Assembly: GCF_031834615.1 (NCBI RefSeq)
Contig: NZ_CP115543.1
Span: 3,793,001 to 3,857,000, forward strand
Length of the DNA stretch: 64,000 nucleotides
Direction: 5' to 3'
Origin: Stenotrophomonas aracearum
GTDB lineage: Bacteria > Pseudomonadota > Gammaproteobacteria > Xanthomonadales > Xanthomonadaceae
Position 1 is the stretch's first letter; each line of letters begins with the position of its first letter. Both the position numbers and the translations under genes were made by a program. This document shows, piece after piece, positions 18,982 through 28,916 of this stretch. The notes below the pieces were generated by a model. The model ran no database searches. It was not told the DNA's origin and saw nothing but the letters and a program-made list of their open reading frames with translations.

Positions 18982-21900
18982 TCAGCGGTCCGCACGGGTG
19001 GCGGGGCGATCCGGTGCAGCGGGCTGCACCTGGACCTGCACGTGCGCGGCGACGTCCGCAGGCAGGCGCGGCAGCAGTGCGTTTCGCAGTGCCTCCGCGC
19101 GCTGTCCGGCAAGCGCGGGTGTCGCCTGCCCCTTCGCGACGTTGACCCGTCCACCGCCTTGGGCCTGAAGCGTGCTTGCGGCATGCGCCAGCACCGCCTC
19201 GGCGGCTGCACCGAGCGTTGCCTGGCCGGGAACGAACAATGCTTCGCCGACCTCCAGCACCTGTTGAGGACGTTGCGGTGGCCCTTCGCCCAGCTGTCCG
19301 TCCGGCATGGCCACGCCGAAGTCGAAGCGCACCGGCAGCCCCGGGGTGATCCGACGTACCAGCGGGTTGCGCGTGGTGAAGCGCGCCTCGGCCGGCAGCG
19401 TGGTCGGGTCGACCTTCAGGATGAAGTTGCGTCCGCGCGCCTGGCCGCCGTTGATGCCGACCAGGTGGTAGCGGCCCCAGGCATCGGTTTCGATCACCAG
19501 GCCCTCGACCGACACGACGCGCACGCCGGGTATGCCGCGTTCGCCGGGGTCCTGTGCGCCATTGCCGTTGCGGTCGTCGAACACGCTGCCAATGACCAGG
19601 CTTTCGTCCAGCAGCGGGTCGCCGATCACCTCGACATCGGCAGAGGCCACGTTGCTGATGGTCGTCCCCAGCACGTCGTTGGCAGTGATGCGGTTGGTGT
19701 GGATGCCCACGCCCACGCCGGCGCCGACGCGCAGGTAATACACCAGCGTGGCGCTGCCACCGGCCGGGATGTCCACGCCGTCGATGCGCAGCGGCGCAAT
19801 GCCGCTGGCGCGCGCCGCGTTGTCGGCGTCCTGGACCTCGAGGCTGCCCGGGATGAAGGTGAAGCCGCTCGGCAGGGTGTCGTACAGGGTTGCGCCCAGC
19901 GCGTCGACGTCGCCCATGTTTTCCACGGTGACCACGTAGCGCACCACATCGCCCACCTGCACGCTGCGCTGGGTGGCCTGCTTGGACAGCCGCAGCACGA
20001 TCGTATCGGCGGTGACCACCACGTTGACCCAGCCTTCCACGCACACCGGCGTGGGCAACGAACGGTCGCAGATGTTGTAGCTGAAGTTGTCCAGCCCGCT
20101 GTAGCCGACGAAGGCGGTGTAGACGCAGTCGCCGTTCGCGCAGGTGGCACGGCCGCTGGACGCGGCACGACCCAGGCGCATGGAGGCCGGATTGATGGTC
20201 GCCCCGCTGGTGGTCAGGTTGTCCAGCAACGGAACCGTGGTAGTGGTACCGCTGAGCACGGTGATGTTCTCATCCACCACGTCCACGTCATTCGGGCCGG
20301 TCTGCACGGTCACCGTGGCGCTGCTGCAGTTCTCCGGCGTGGCTTCCGAGCAGACGCTGTAGGTGAAACTGTCCGTGCCACTGAAGTTGGTCATCGGGAC
20401 ATAGCGCAACCGGGCATTCGGAAGAACCGAGGCCGTTCCCATCGTGGGCGCGGCGCTGACGGTCACCACCACGTCGTCCGGATTGATCGGCGTGCCATTG
20501 GTAACGTCGTTGGCCAGCACCGGGACGTCCACCGCAACGCCTTGCGGGGTGGTCGCCTGGTCGTCGCTGGCCACCGGCATTGCATTGGGCGCAGCGGCCA
20601 ACGTCACCGACAGCGTGCCGGTGTCGCACACGGTCGGCTGCGCTACCAGGCAGATCTGGTAGGTGGTGGTGTAGGTCGTGCCCGGGGTACCCGGCGCCAC
20701 GGTCACGCTGCCGTCGGGCTGGATGGTCAGCGCGGGCGTGTTGACCGGGGTGAGCACCACGGTGGAGGGATCCACCGGCGCACCATCGAGCGTGTCGTTG
20801 TCCAGCACGTTGCCCAGGCCACTGCCGCCGCCCGGAGGTGCATCGGGCACGTTGTCGTCTGCCGCCACCACCACACCCGCATTGGCCAGGGTGACCGACA
20901 CCGTGCCGACATCGCACACCGCCGGCTGCGTCACCAGGCAGATCTGGTAGGTAGTGGTGTAGGTGGTGCCAGGCGTACCGGCCGCCACATCCACGCTGCC
21001 ATCGGGCTGGATGGTGATCGCCGCTGTGTTGGCCGGGGTCAGCACCACGGTGGTCGGATCGAGTGCCGCGTTGTTGTACGTGTCGTTGGTCAACACATTG
21101 GCTACACCGGCCGCACCGGTGACCGGTACGTTCGCCACGGTGTCATCGACCGCGTCGAGCAGGCCCGGCGTGCTGGCCAGGGTGACCGACACGGTGCCGA
21201 TGTCGCATACCGCAGGTTGCGCCACCTGGCAGATGCGATAGGTCGTGGTGTAGGTCACGCCCGGCGTACCGGCCGCCACGTCCAGGCTGCCGTTGGGCTG
21301 GATGGTCAGTGCGGTGGTGTTGTCGGGGGTCAACTGCACCGTGGCCGGATCCAGCGCGGCGCCGTTGAAGGTGTCGTTGGCGAGGACGTTGACCACGCCG
21401 AGCGTACCGGTGGCCGGCACGTTGGTGAGGGTGTCATCCACCGCGTCCAAGGTGCTGGCAGTCACTGCAACGGCGACCGAGGCGGTATCGCACACATTGA
21501 GATTGGGTGCGGGCAGGCACGCCTGATAGGTGAAACTGTCGTTGCCGGTAAAGCCCGAATTGGGCGTGTAGCTGATGGTGTTGTCGCCGTTGACCAGGGC
21601 AACGCCATTGCTCGGCGGGGCCAGGACCGTGATCACCGGGTTGGCGGGCAGCGTGTCGTTGGCGGCCACGTTGAGCACGGTGGTGCCAGCGCCGGCGGAC
21701 AGACTGTCATCGGCCGCGTCGGGCCGCACCGCGACCAGCGCAGTCGCCTGGGCACAGTTGGTGGGCTGGGCGTTCTCGCACACCTGATACGCAAGGTTGA
21801 CCGCGGATGGCGGCGTTCCCGGCGCCACCGTGACCACGCCTGTCGACGCAATGCTGTAGCCCGCAACCGGCGTCACCAGCGTGGCGGTCACCGGCGTGGT

Positions 21901-24900
21901 GCCCGGCACGATGGGCGTTCCGTTGAACGTATCGTTGAGCAGCACGCTCGGCGTGTTTCCACCCGCGGCAGGTGCAATGGGCGTGCCACTGAAGTCGTCG
22001 CCCACGGCGGCCAGCGACGTGGCGGTCACGGTCAGGCTGACCGACGCCGTGTCGCAGACACTGGCGCCCGGGGCAGGCAGGCACACCTGGTAGGTGAAGG
22101 TATCGCTGCCGCTGAAACCGGCATTCGGGGTGTAGCTGATGGTGTTGTCGCCGTTGACGACAACGGTGCCGTTGGTCGGTGCCGCCGGAACGGTGATGAC
22201 CGGGTTGAGCGGCAGCGTGTCGTTGGCGGTGACGTTGAGCACCGTGGTGGCGCCTGCACCGGCCGACAGCGTGTCATCGGCAGCGACCGGACTCACCGCG
22301 ACCACTGCGGCGGCCTGCGCGCAGTTGGTCGGCACGGCGGTCTCGCACACCTGGTAGCCCAGGGTGGTGGCCGCCGGCGTAGTACCCGGCGCAACCGTCA
22401 CCACGCCGTCGGCGCCCATGCCGTAGCCCGCGACCGGCGCGAGCAGCGTGGCGGTCACCGGCGTCGTGCCCGGCACGATCGGTGCACCGTTGAAGGTGTC
22501 GTTGAGCAGCACGCTGGCGGTAGTGCCGCCCGTGGACGGTGCAATCGGGGCAGCGGTGAAGTCGTCGTTGGTCGCGGCGACACTGGTGGCCGCAATGGTG
22601 AGGGTCACGGTCGCGGTATCGCACACAGCGGCGGCAGGCGTCGGCAGGCAGGCCTGGTAGGTGAAGCTGTCCGGACCGGTGTAGCCGGCGTTGGGGGTGT
22701 AGCTGATGGTGCCGTCGGGGTTGAACACGGCCGTGCCGTTGGTCGGCGCGACCGGGAGGCTCAGGGTCGGCGTGGCCGGCAGGGTGTCGTTGCTGGTCAC
22801 GCTGAGCACGGTGGTGGCACCGGCCGCGGCGTTCAGCGTGTCATCGACGACCACCGGGCTGACCGCAACCACCGCGGTGGACTGCGCGCAGTTGGTCGGC
22901 ACCGCGACTTCGCAGACCTGGTAGTTGAGCGTGGTTGCGGCCGGGGAAGTACCGGCTGCAACCGTGACCACACCATCGGGGGCGATGCTGTAGCCCGCGA
23001 CCGGCGTGACCAGGGACGCCGCCACCGGCGTGGTGCCCGGCACGATCGGCGCACCGTTGAAGGTGTCGTTGAGCAGGACGCTGGCGGTGCTGCCACCGCT
23101 GGCCGGCGCAATCGGCGCGGCGGTGAAGTCGTCGGCGGTGGCGGCCAGCGTGGTGGCGCTGACGGTGATGGTCAGCGTGGCGGTATCGCACACTGCGGCA
23201 CCCGGCGCCGGCAGGCAGACCTGGTAGGTGAGCGTGTCCGGACCGGTGTAGCCCGGCGTGGGGGTGTAGCTGATCGTGCCGTCGGGGTTGGCCACGGCAC
23301 TGCCGTTGCCAGGCGCCACGCTGACGGTGACGGTCGGATTGGTCGGCACGGTGTCGTTGGCCAGTACGTTGAACAACGTCGTGGTACCGGCGGTGGCCGG
23401 CAAGGCATCGTCGGCTGCATCGGGACTGACCGCAACGACCACGCTGGACCCGGCACAGTTGGTGGGCACCGCGTTCTCGCAGACCTGGTAGTTCAGCGTG
23501 ACTGCAGCGGGTACGGTGCCGGGCGCGACGGTGATCACGCCGTTGGCGTCCATGCTGTAGCCGGTCACCGGGGTGAGCAGGGTCGCGCTCACGGCGGTGG
23601 TGCCGGGCACGATGGGAGCACCGTTGAAGGTGTCGTTGAGCAGCACGCTGGCGGTGGTGCCACCGGCGGCGGGTGCAACGGGCGTACCGGTGAAGTCGTC
23701 GGCGGTTGCCGTGATGCTGCTGGTACCAACCGTCACGTTGACCGTGGCGGTGTCGCACACCGCCGCGCCGGGCGCTGGCAGGCAGAGCTGATAGGTGAAG
23801 GTGTCCGGGCCGGTGAAGCCGGCAGTGGGCGTGTAGCTGACGGTTCCGTCGCCATTGACCGTAGCGGCCCCGTTGGTGGGCGCCACCGCAATGCTCACCG
23901 TCGGATTGACCGGCGCGGTGTCATTGGCCAGCACGTTCAGTACGGTGGTGGTGCCGGCAGTGGCGGGCAAAGCGTCGGCCACTGCATCCGGGCTGACCGC
24001 GACCACGGCGGTGGCACCGGCACAGTTGGTCGGGACTGCGTTTTCGCAGACCTGGTAGTTCAGGGTGACCGCAGCGGGCGTGGTGCCGGCCGCCACGGTG
24101 ATCACACCGTTGGGCGCCATGCTGTAGCCGGTGACCGGCGTGGACAGGGTTGCAGTAACGGGCGTGGTGCCGGGCACGATGGGCGCACCGCTGAAGCTGT
24201 CGTTGAGCAGCACGCTGGGGGTGCTGCCACCCGTGGCGGGCGTGATCGGCGTGGCGGTGAAGTCATCGTTGCTGGCGGTCAGGGTGGTGGCGCTGACGGT
24301 CACCGCGACGGTGGCGGTGTCGCAGACCCCGGCCCCCGGCACCGGCAGGCACAGCTGGTAGGTAAAGGAGTCCGCACCGGTGTAGGCACCGTTCGGGGTG
24401 TAGCCGATGCTGCCGTCGCCATTGGCCACGGCGGTGCCGTTGGCCGGTGCGCCGACAATGCTCACCACCGGATTGAGCGGTGCCGCGTCATTGGCCAGCA
24501 CGTTGAGCACGGTGCTGGTGCCAGCGGTGGCCGGCAGCGCGTCATCGACTGCATCCGGGCTGACCGCGACCACCGCCGTCGCAGCAGCACAGTTGGTCGG
24601 CAAAGCGGTTTCGCAGACCTGGTAACCCAGGGTCACCGCTGCAGGCGTGGTCCCGGCCGCCACGGTGATTACCCCGGTGGGGGCCATGGTGTAGCCGGGC
24701 ACCGCATTGAGCAGCGTGGCGGTGACCGGCGTGGTGCCCGGCACGATGGCCGCACCGTTGAACGTGTCGTTGAGCAGCACGCTGGCGGTACTGCCACCGG
24801 CCGCCGGCGCGATCGGGGTGGCGGTGTAGTTGTCGTTGGCGGCGGTGAGCGTGGTCGCGGTGACCGTGATCGCCACGGTGGCGGTATCGCAGACCGTGCC

Positions 24901-27900
24901 ATGTGGCGCCGGCAGGCACAGCTGGTAGGTCAGGGAGTCCGGGCCCACGAACGGGCCGGTGGGGGTGTAGCTGAGGCTGCCATCGGCGTTCACCACGGCA
25001 TTGCCGCCGACCGGGACCACGGTGATCGTGACCACCGGCGACACCGGCGCAAGGTCATTGGCCAGCACGTTGAGCACGGTGGTGGCCCCGGCGGTGGCCG
25101 GCAGCACGTCGTTGACCGCGTCCGGGCTCATCACCACCACCGCGGTTGCGGCGGCACAGTTGCCGGGCAACGCGGTTTCGCAGACCTGGTAGTTCAGCGC
25201 GACCGAGCCCGGCGGGGTGCCGGCAGCCACCGAGACCACGCCGTTGGCGGCCATGCTGTAACCCGACACCAGCGTGGTCAGCGATGCGGTCACCGGCGTG
25301 GTGCCCGGGACGATCGCTGCACCGTTGAAGGTGTCGTTGAGCAGCACGCTGGGCGTGCTTCCACCGGCGGGCGGTATCGGGCTGGCGCTGTAATCGTCGT
25401 TGACCGCGACCAGTGCGGCGGCGGCGATGCTGATCGCCACCTGCGCGCTGTCGCAGACAGCGCCATCCGGCGACGGCAGGCAGACCTGGTAGGTGAGCGT
25501 GTCCGCCCCACTCTGGCCGGCAGTCGCGGTGTACTGCAGGGTGCCGTCGGCCGCGAGCACGCCGGTGCCCTTGGTCGGGGCCAGAGTCACGGTGAAGGTG
25601 GCGCCGGCTGGCACGTTGTCGTTGGCGGCCAGGTTGAAGCTGCCCGGCTGCGTGCCGGTGACCGCGACGCTGTCGTCCAGCGCATCCGGCGCGATCAGCA
25701 CCTGCACCGCAGCGGTGTCGCAGTTGGTGGTGGAGCCCAGTTCGCACAGCTGGTAGGTGAGCGTAGTAGCGCCGGCCGGGGCGAAGCTGGCCACGTTGAT
25801 CACACCGGCCGCATCCATGCTGAAGCCCGTCGGCGCGCCGACCAGGTTCACGGTGACCTGCAGCGGATTGGCCGCTGCACCGTTGAAGGTGTCGTTGCCC
25901 AACACGCTGGGCGTACTTCCACCGACGCCCGGCGCGAAGGCCGGTGTACGGAAGTTGTCGTCCAGCGCATCCAGGGTGTTGGCAATGACGGTGATGTTCA
26001 CCGTGCCGGTAGCGCAGGTGCCAGCGTCAGGTGCGGGCAGGCAGACCTGGTACTGCAGCGTCTGCGCACCGGCGCCGGCCGGGGTGTAGACGAAGGTGCC
26101 ATCGGCCTGCAGCACGAAGCTGCCCGCCGCCGGGGGCGTCAGCACGCTGTAGGTGGAACCGGCAGGCGCGTTGTCGTTGAGGCTGACATCGCCCGGCAGC
26201 GGCTGGCCGGCCGGGGTGGTGTAGGTGTCATTGGCGGCCGCGGGCGCGATCAGCAATGCCACCTGCGCCGTGTCGCAGTTGCTGGTGGTACCCGCTTCGC
26301 ACAGCTCATAGGTGAGACTGACCGCGCCTGCAGCGGCACCAGCAGGTACGTTGATCACGCCGGCACTGGTAATCGTGTAGCCCGGCGGCGGTGCATTGAC
26401 CAGGCTCAGCGTAACCTGGGCGGCGGCGGCAGGCGCGCCGTTGTACAGGTCATTGCCCAGCACCGATGGCGTGCTGCCGCCGGTAACCGGCGAGATCGCC
26501 GGGGTGCTGAACGGGTCGTCCACCGCGTCGACCGTGTTGGCCGCAATCACCAGCGTGGCGGTGGTGGATGCGCATACCGCCGAGTTCGGCGCAGGCAGGC
26601 AGACCTGGTAGGTGAAGCTGTTGCTGCCGGTGCTGCCAGCAGGCGAGGTGTAGGTAAAGGTGCCGTCGTCGTTGAACACCAGCGTGCCCACGGTCGGCTG
26701 GGTGAGCGCGGCGAACACCGCGCCGGTCGGCGGCGCATCGTTGGTGCCCACGTTGCCGTTGACCGCCTGCCCGGACTGCACATTGAACGTGTCCGGTTGC
26801 GCCGGCGGGCTGACCAGCACCTGCACATTGGCGGTGCTGCAGTTGGCCGGCACCGCGTTTTCGCACAGCTGGTAGCTGAGCGCGGTGGCACCGGCGGGCA
26901 CGCCAGCCGCCACCGTGATCACACCGGTGGACGCATCCAGCGTGTACCCGGCCACGCCGCCCTGCAGGGTGGCGGTGACGGTGCCCGGGGTGACCACGAC
27001 GCCGTTGAGCGTGTCGTTGCCAAGCACGCTGGGCGTGCTGCCGCCGGTCAGCGCCGACACCGGCGTCGGGAACAGGTCATCGTTGGCCATCAGCGCATTC
27101 GCGCCCAAGGTCACCGTTACGAGCGCGGTGTCGCAGACCCCGGCGGGACTCGGCAGGCACACTTGGTAGCCAAACGTGTCGGTTCCGGTGGCACCGGCAG
27201 CGGCCGTGTAGGTGAAGGAACCCTCCGCATTGACGGTGACGCTGCCCTTGGTCGGCGCAGCACCGCTGGCGGTGAATGCCGAGCCGGCGGGGGTGTTGTC
27301 GTTGCTGCCGACGTTGCCCGACACCGGCTGCCCGGCGCCGGGCGTGGTGACGGCGTCGTCGACCGCATCCGGTGCCACCACCAGCTGCACGCTGGCGGTG
27401 TCGCACAGCGTGGGTGCGGCAGTCACGCAGATGCGGTAGGCCAGGCTGACCGGACCGGCCACGGCATTGGCCGGCACGCTGATGAGCCCCGCTGCATCCA
27501 GGGTGTAACCGGCCGGTGCCGTGATCAGGGTGGTGGTCAGGTTGGCGGACGACACAGGGGTGGCGTTGAACGTGTCGTTGGCAAGTACGCTGGTGCTGGT
27601 GGTGCCACCCGACGCCGCCGGGATCGCCGGTGTGGTGAAGTCATCATTGACGGCGTCGATGACGTTGGCGGTGAGGTTGACGGTGACCGTGGCGGTGTCG
27701 CACACGCTGCCATTGGGCGCGGGCAGGCACAGCTGGTAGGCGAACGTATCGGTTCCGGCGGCCCCCGCGTTGGCGGTGTAGGTGAATGCACCGGTGGACT
27801 GCAACACCACGCTGCCCTGGGTGGGGGCGGCGCCGGCCTGCGCGAAGGTGGCGCCGGCAACGGAGTTGTCGTTGCTGCTGACGTCCGCGTTGACGGCCTG

Positions 27901-28815
27901 GCCGGCCTGGACGGCAACGCTGTCGTCCACCGCGTTGGGGCTGACGATCAACGCGACGTTGGCACTGGCGCAGTTGCTCGGCGAGGCGGCCTCGCAGATC
28001 TGGTAAGTGAGCGCGACCGGGCCGGCGGCGGCCGTGGCCGGCACGCTGATGGTGCCGTTGGCGTTGATCGCGTAGCCCGCAGGCGCCGTGGTCAGCGTCG
28101 CGACCACGGCTGCATCGGCGAATGCGGCACCGCCCAGAGTATCGTTGGCGAACACGCGCGGCGTGGTGCCACCGGCCCCCGGCGCCACCGGCGTGGCGCT
28201 GTAATCGTCGTTGTTGGCGACGATGGCGGCGGCCTGCACCGGAATGGTCGGCGTGGTCCCGGTGTTGTCGCCCGGGGTTGGATCGGTGGTGCCGGGCGGC
28301 GCGGTGATGGTGGCGGCATTGGCCGAGATCGTGGCCGGGGTCACGGTGGGTGCAGCGCCGTTGACCAGCACCACCAGGACCTCCCCTACGCCGACGTTGA
28401 CACCGACGTTGATGCTGCCGGTGCCCGATGCGGCGCTGCACGTGGTGGCTGCCGATACCGGCGCGCAGGTCCAGGTGACGCCGGTGAGTTGCGTCGGCAC
28501 CGAATCGGACAGGGTCGCGCCCACCGCCTGGGACGGTCCCGCATTGCGTACTTCGATACGGTATTGGACCGGCGCGCCAGCGGCGACCGGCACAGGCGTG
28601 GTGATGGTCTTGATCACGCTCAGTTGCGCGGTGGCGGCAAGCGTATTGCTGTCGCTGCTGCTGTTGTTGCCCGGAGTGGGATCGGAGATGTCGGCCGGCG
28701 CGGTGACCGTGGCGCTGTTCACCAGCGGGTTGCGGTACGCCTGTGCGTGGACGCTGGCCGTAGCCAGGGTCATGAGCAGTGCGGCAAGGAAGCGGCGAAC
28801 GCTGGCGGTCGACAT
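18982..28815 (-). CDS. giant exported Ig/cadherin-like repeat protein (3277 aa)
   Basis: This secreted or surface protein begins with a signal peptide (RRFLAALLMTLATASVHAQ). A DUF11 domain follows at about residues 40-150. Twelve tandem two-domain units of 186-189 residues occupy about 198-2455. Three 96-residue units and two divergent Ig-like domains extend to about 2945. A second DUF11 domain, an SdrD-B-like domain (GSVFDDRNGNGAQDPGERG) and a degenerate OmpA-like tail end the protein. Each repeat domain starts with NDDF/VDD-type turns and contains a C-x7-C or C-x8-C pair. The ATG at 28815 follows GAGGA. The repeats resemble bacterial cadherin/VCBS-type adhesin modules; adhesion or biofilm scaffolding is inferred. 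No RTX repeats, sortase motif or autotransporter barrel is present, so export to the surface is unexplained. Confidence 0.85.
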   Translation of the reverse strand: MSTASVRRFLAALLMTLATASVHAQAYRNPLVNSATVTAPADISDPTPGNNSSSDSNTLAATAQLSVIKTITTPVPVAAGAPVQYRIEVRNAGPSQAVGATLSDSVPTQLTGVTWTCAPVSAATTCSAASGTGSINVGVNVGVGEVLVVLVNGAAPTVTPATISANAATITAPPGTTDPTPGDNTGTTPTIPVQAAAIVANNDDYSATPVAPGAGGTTPRVFANDTLGGAAFADAAVVATLTTAPAGYAINANGTISVPATAAAGPVALTYQICEAASPSNCASANVALIVSPNAVDDSVAVQAGQAVNADVSSNDNSVAGATFAQAGAAPTQGSVVLQSTGAFTYTANAGAAGTDTFAYQLCLPAPNGSVCDTATVTVNLTANVIDAVNDDFTTPAIPAASGGTTSTSVLANDTFNATPVSSANLTTTLITAPAGYTLDAAGLISVPANAVAGPVSLAYRICVTAAPTLCDTASVQLVVAPDAVDDAVTTPGAGQPVSGNVGSNDNTPAGSAFTASGAAPTKGSVTVNAEGSFTYTAAAGATGTDTFGYQVCLPSPAGVCDTALVTVTLGANALMANDDLFPTPVSALTGGSTPSVLGNDTLNGVVVTPGTVTATLQGGVAGYTLDASTGVITVAAGVPAGATALSYQLCENAVPANCSTANVQVLVSPPAQPDTFNVQSGQAVNGNVGTNDAPPTGAVFAALTQPTVGTLVFNDDGTFTYTSPAGSTGSNSFTYQVCLPAPNSAVCASTTATLVIAANTVDAVDDPFSTPAISPVTGGSTPSVLGNDLYNGAPAAAAQVTLSLVNAPPPGYTITSAGVINVPAGAAAGAVSLTYELCEAGTTSNCDTAQVALLIAPAAANDTYTTPAGQPLPGDVSLNDNAPAGSTYSVLTPPAAGSFVLQADGTFVYTPAGAGAQTLQYQVCLPAPDAGTCATGTVNITVIANTLDALDDNFRTPAFAPGVGGSTPSVLGNDTFNGAAANPLQVTVNLVGAPTGFSMDAAGVINVASFAPAGATTLTYQLCELGSTTNCDTAAVQVLIAPDALDDSVAVTGTQPGSFNLAANDNVPAGATFTVTLAPTKGTGVLAADGTLQYTATAGQSGADTLTYQVCLPSPDGAVCDSAQVAISIAAAALVAVNDDYSASPIPPAGGSTPSVLLNDTFNGAAIVPGTTPVTASLTTLVSGYSMAANGVVSVAAGTPPGSVALNYQVCETALPGNCAAATAVVVMSPDAVNDVLPATAGATTVLNVLANDLAPVSPVVTITVVPVGGNAVVNADGSLSYTPTGPFVGPDSLTYQLCLPAPHGTVCDTATVAITVTATTLTAANDNYTATPIAPAAGGSTASVLLNDTFNGAAIVPGTTPVTATLLNAVPGYTMAPTGVITVAAGTTPAAVTLGYQVCETALPTNCAAATAVVAVSPDAVDDALPATAGTSTVLNVLANDAAPLNPVVSIVGAPANGTAVANGDGSIGYTPNGAYTGADSFTYQLCLPVPGAGVCDTATVAVTVSATTLTASNDDFTATPITPATGGSTPSVLLNDSFSGAPIVPGTTPVTATLSTPVTGYSMAPNGVITVAAGTTPAAVTLNYQVCENAVPTNCAGATAVVAVSPDAVADALPATAGTTTVLNVLANDTAPVNPTVSIAVAPTNGAATVNGDGTVSYTPTAGFTGPDTFTYQLCLPAPGAAVCDTATVNVTVGTSSITATADDFTGTPVAPAAGGTTASVLLNDTFNGAPIVPGTTAVSATLLTPVTGYSMDANGVITVAPGTVPAAVTLNYQVCENAVPTNCAGSSVVVAVSPDAADDALPATAGTTTLFNVLANDTVPTNPTVTVSVAPGNGSAVANPDGTISYTPTPGYTGPDTLTYQVCLPAPGAAVCDTATLTITVSATTLAATADDFTAAPIAPASGGSTASVLLNDTFNGAPIVPGTTPVAASLVTPVAGYSIAPDGVVTVAAGTSPAATTLNYQVCEVAVPTNCAQSTAVVAVSPVVVDDTLNAAAGATTVLSVTSNDTLPATPTLSLPVAPTNGTAVFNPDGTISYTPNAGYTGPDSFTYQACLPTPAAAVCDTATVTLTIAATSVAATNDDFTAAPIAPSTGGTTASVLLNDTFNGAPIVPGTTPVTATLLAPVAGYGMGADGVVTVAPGTTPAATTLGYQVCETAVPTNCAQAAAVVAVSPVAADDTLSAGAGATTVLNVTANDTLPLNPVITVPAAPTNGTVVVNGDNTISYTPNAGFSGSDTFTYQVCLPAPGASVCDTASVSLTVTATSLAAVGDDFSGTPIAPAAGGNTPSVLLNDTFNGTPIVPGTTPVTATLVTPVAGYSIASTGVVTVAPGTPPSAVNLAYQVCENAQPTNCAQATALVAVRPDAADDSLSAGAGTTVLNVAANDTLPANPVITVLAPPSNGVALVNGDNTISYTPNSGFTGNDSFTYQACLPAPNLNVCDTASVAVAVTASTLDAVDDTLTNVPATGTLGVVNVLANDTFNGAALDPATVQLTPDNTTALTIQPNGSLDVAAGTPGVTYTTTYRICQVAQPAVCDIGTVSVTLASTPGLLDAVDDTVANVPVTGAAGVANVLTNDTYNNAALDPTTVVLTPANTAAITIQPDGSVDVAAGTPGTTYTTTYQICLVTQPAVCDVGTVSVTLANAGVVVAADDNVPDAPPGGGSGLGNVLDNDTLDGAPVDPSTVVLTPVNTPALTIQPDGSVTVAPGTPGTTYTTTYQICLVAQPTVCDTGTLSVTLAAAPNAMPVASDDQATTPQGVAVDVPVLANDVTNGTPINPDDVVVTVSAAPTMGTASVLPNARLRYVPMTNFSGTDSFTYSVCSEATPENCSSATVTVQTGPNDVDVVDENITVLSGTTTTVPLLDNLTTSGATINPASMRLGRAASSGRATCANGDCVYTAFVGYSGLDNFSYNICDRSLPTPVCVEGWVNVVVTADTIVLRLSKQATQRSVQVGDVVRYVVTVENMGDVDALGATLYDTLPSGFTFIPGSLEVQDADNAARASGIAPLRIDGVDIPAGGSATLVYYLRVGAGVGVGIHTNRITANDVLGTTISNVASADVEVIGDPLLDESLVIGSVFDDRNGNGAQDPGERGIPGVRVVSVEGLVIETDAWGRYHLVGINGGQARGRNFILKVDPTTLPAEARFTTRNPLVRRITPGLPVRFDFGVAMPDGQLGEGPPQRPQQVLEVGEALFVPGQATLGAAAEAVLAHAASTLQAQGGGRVNVAKGQATPALAGQRAEALRNALLPRLPADVAAHVQVQVQPAAPDRPATRADR
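20580..21450 (-). repeat. three tandem 96-97-codon units inside the giant gene
   Basis: These single-domain units share the turn NVLANDT-like, T(I/L)TIQP(N/D)GS and a C-x7-C pair (CQVAQPAVC, CLVTQPAVC, CLVAQPTVC). Anchors at 21375, 21084 and 20796 are spaced 291 and 288 bp. They form a second repeat class after the 189-codon array. Confidence 0.85.
21450..28220 (-). repeat. twelve tandem units of about 567 bp inside the giant gene
   Basis: An anchor sequence (CGTTG followed by AGCAG or GCCAA-type variants) recurs at 28143, 27576, 27015, 26451, 25893, 25335, 24768, 24201, 23634, 23067, 22500 and 21933. The last seven anchors are spaced exactly 567 bp apart (189 codons). The earlier spacings are 567, 561, 564, 558 and 558. 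Each unit encodes two Ig-like domains and four Cys. Confidence 0.9.
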
Positions 28816-28916
28816 GCAGGTATCCTCGATAGCACCGCGCAGGGGGCTCCCCACGCGCTACGCATTGCGACGTTGCTGTCGGCGCGCCACCGCGGCGGCG
28901 CGCCGGATGAAGACGA

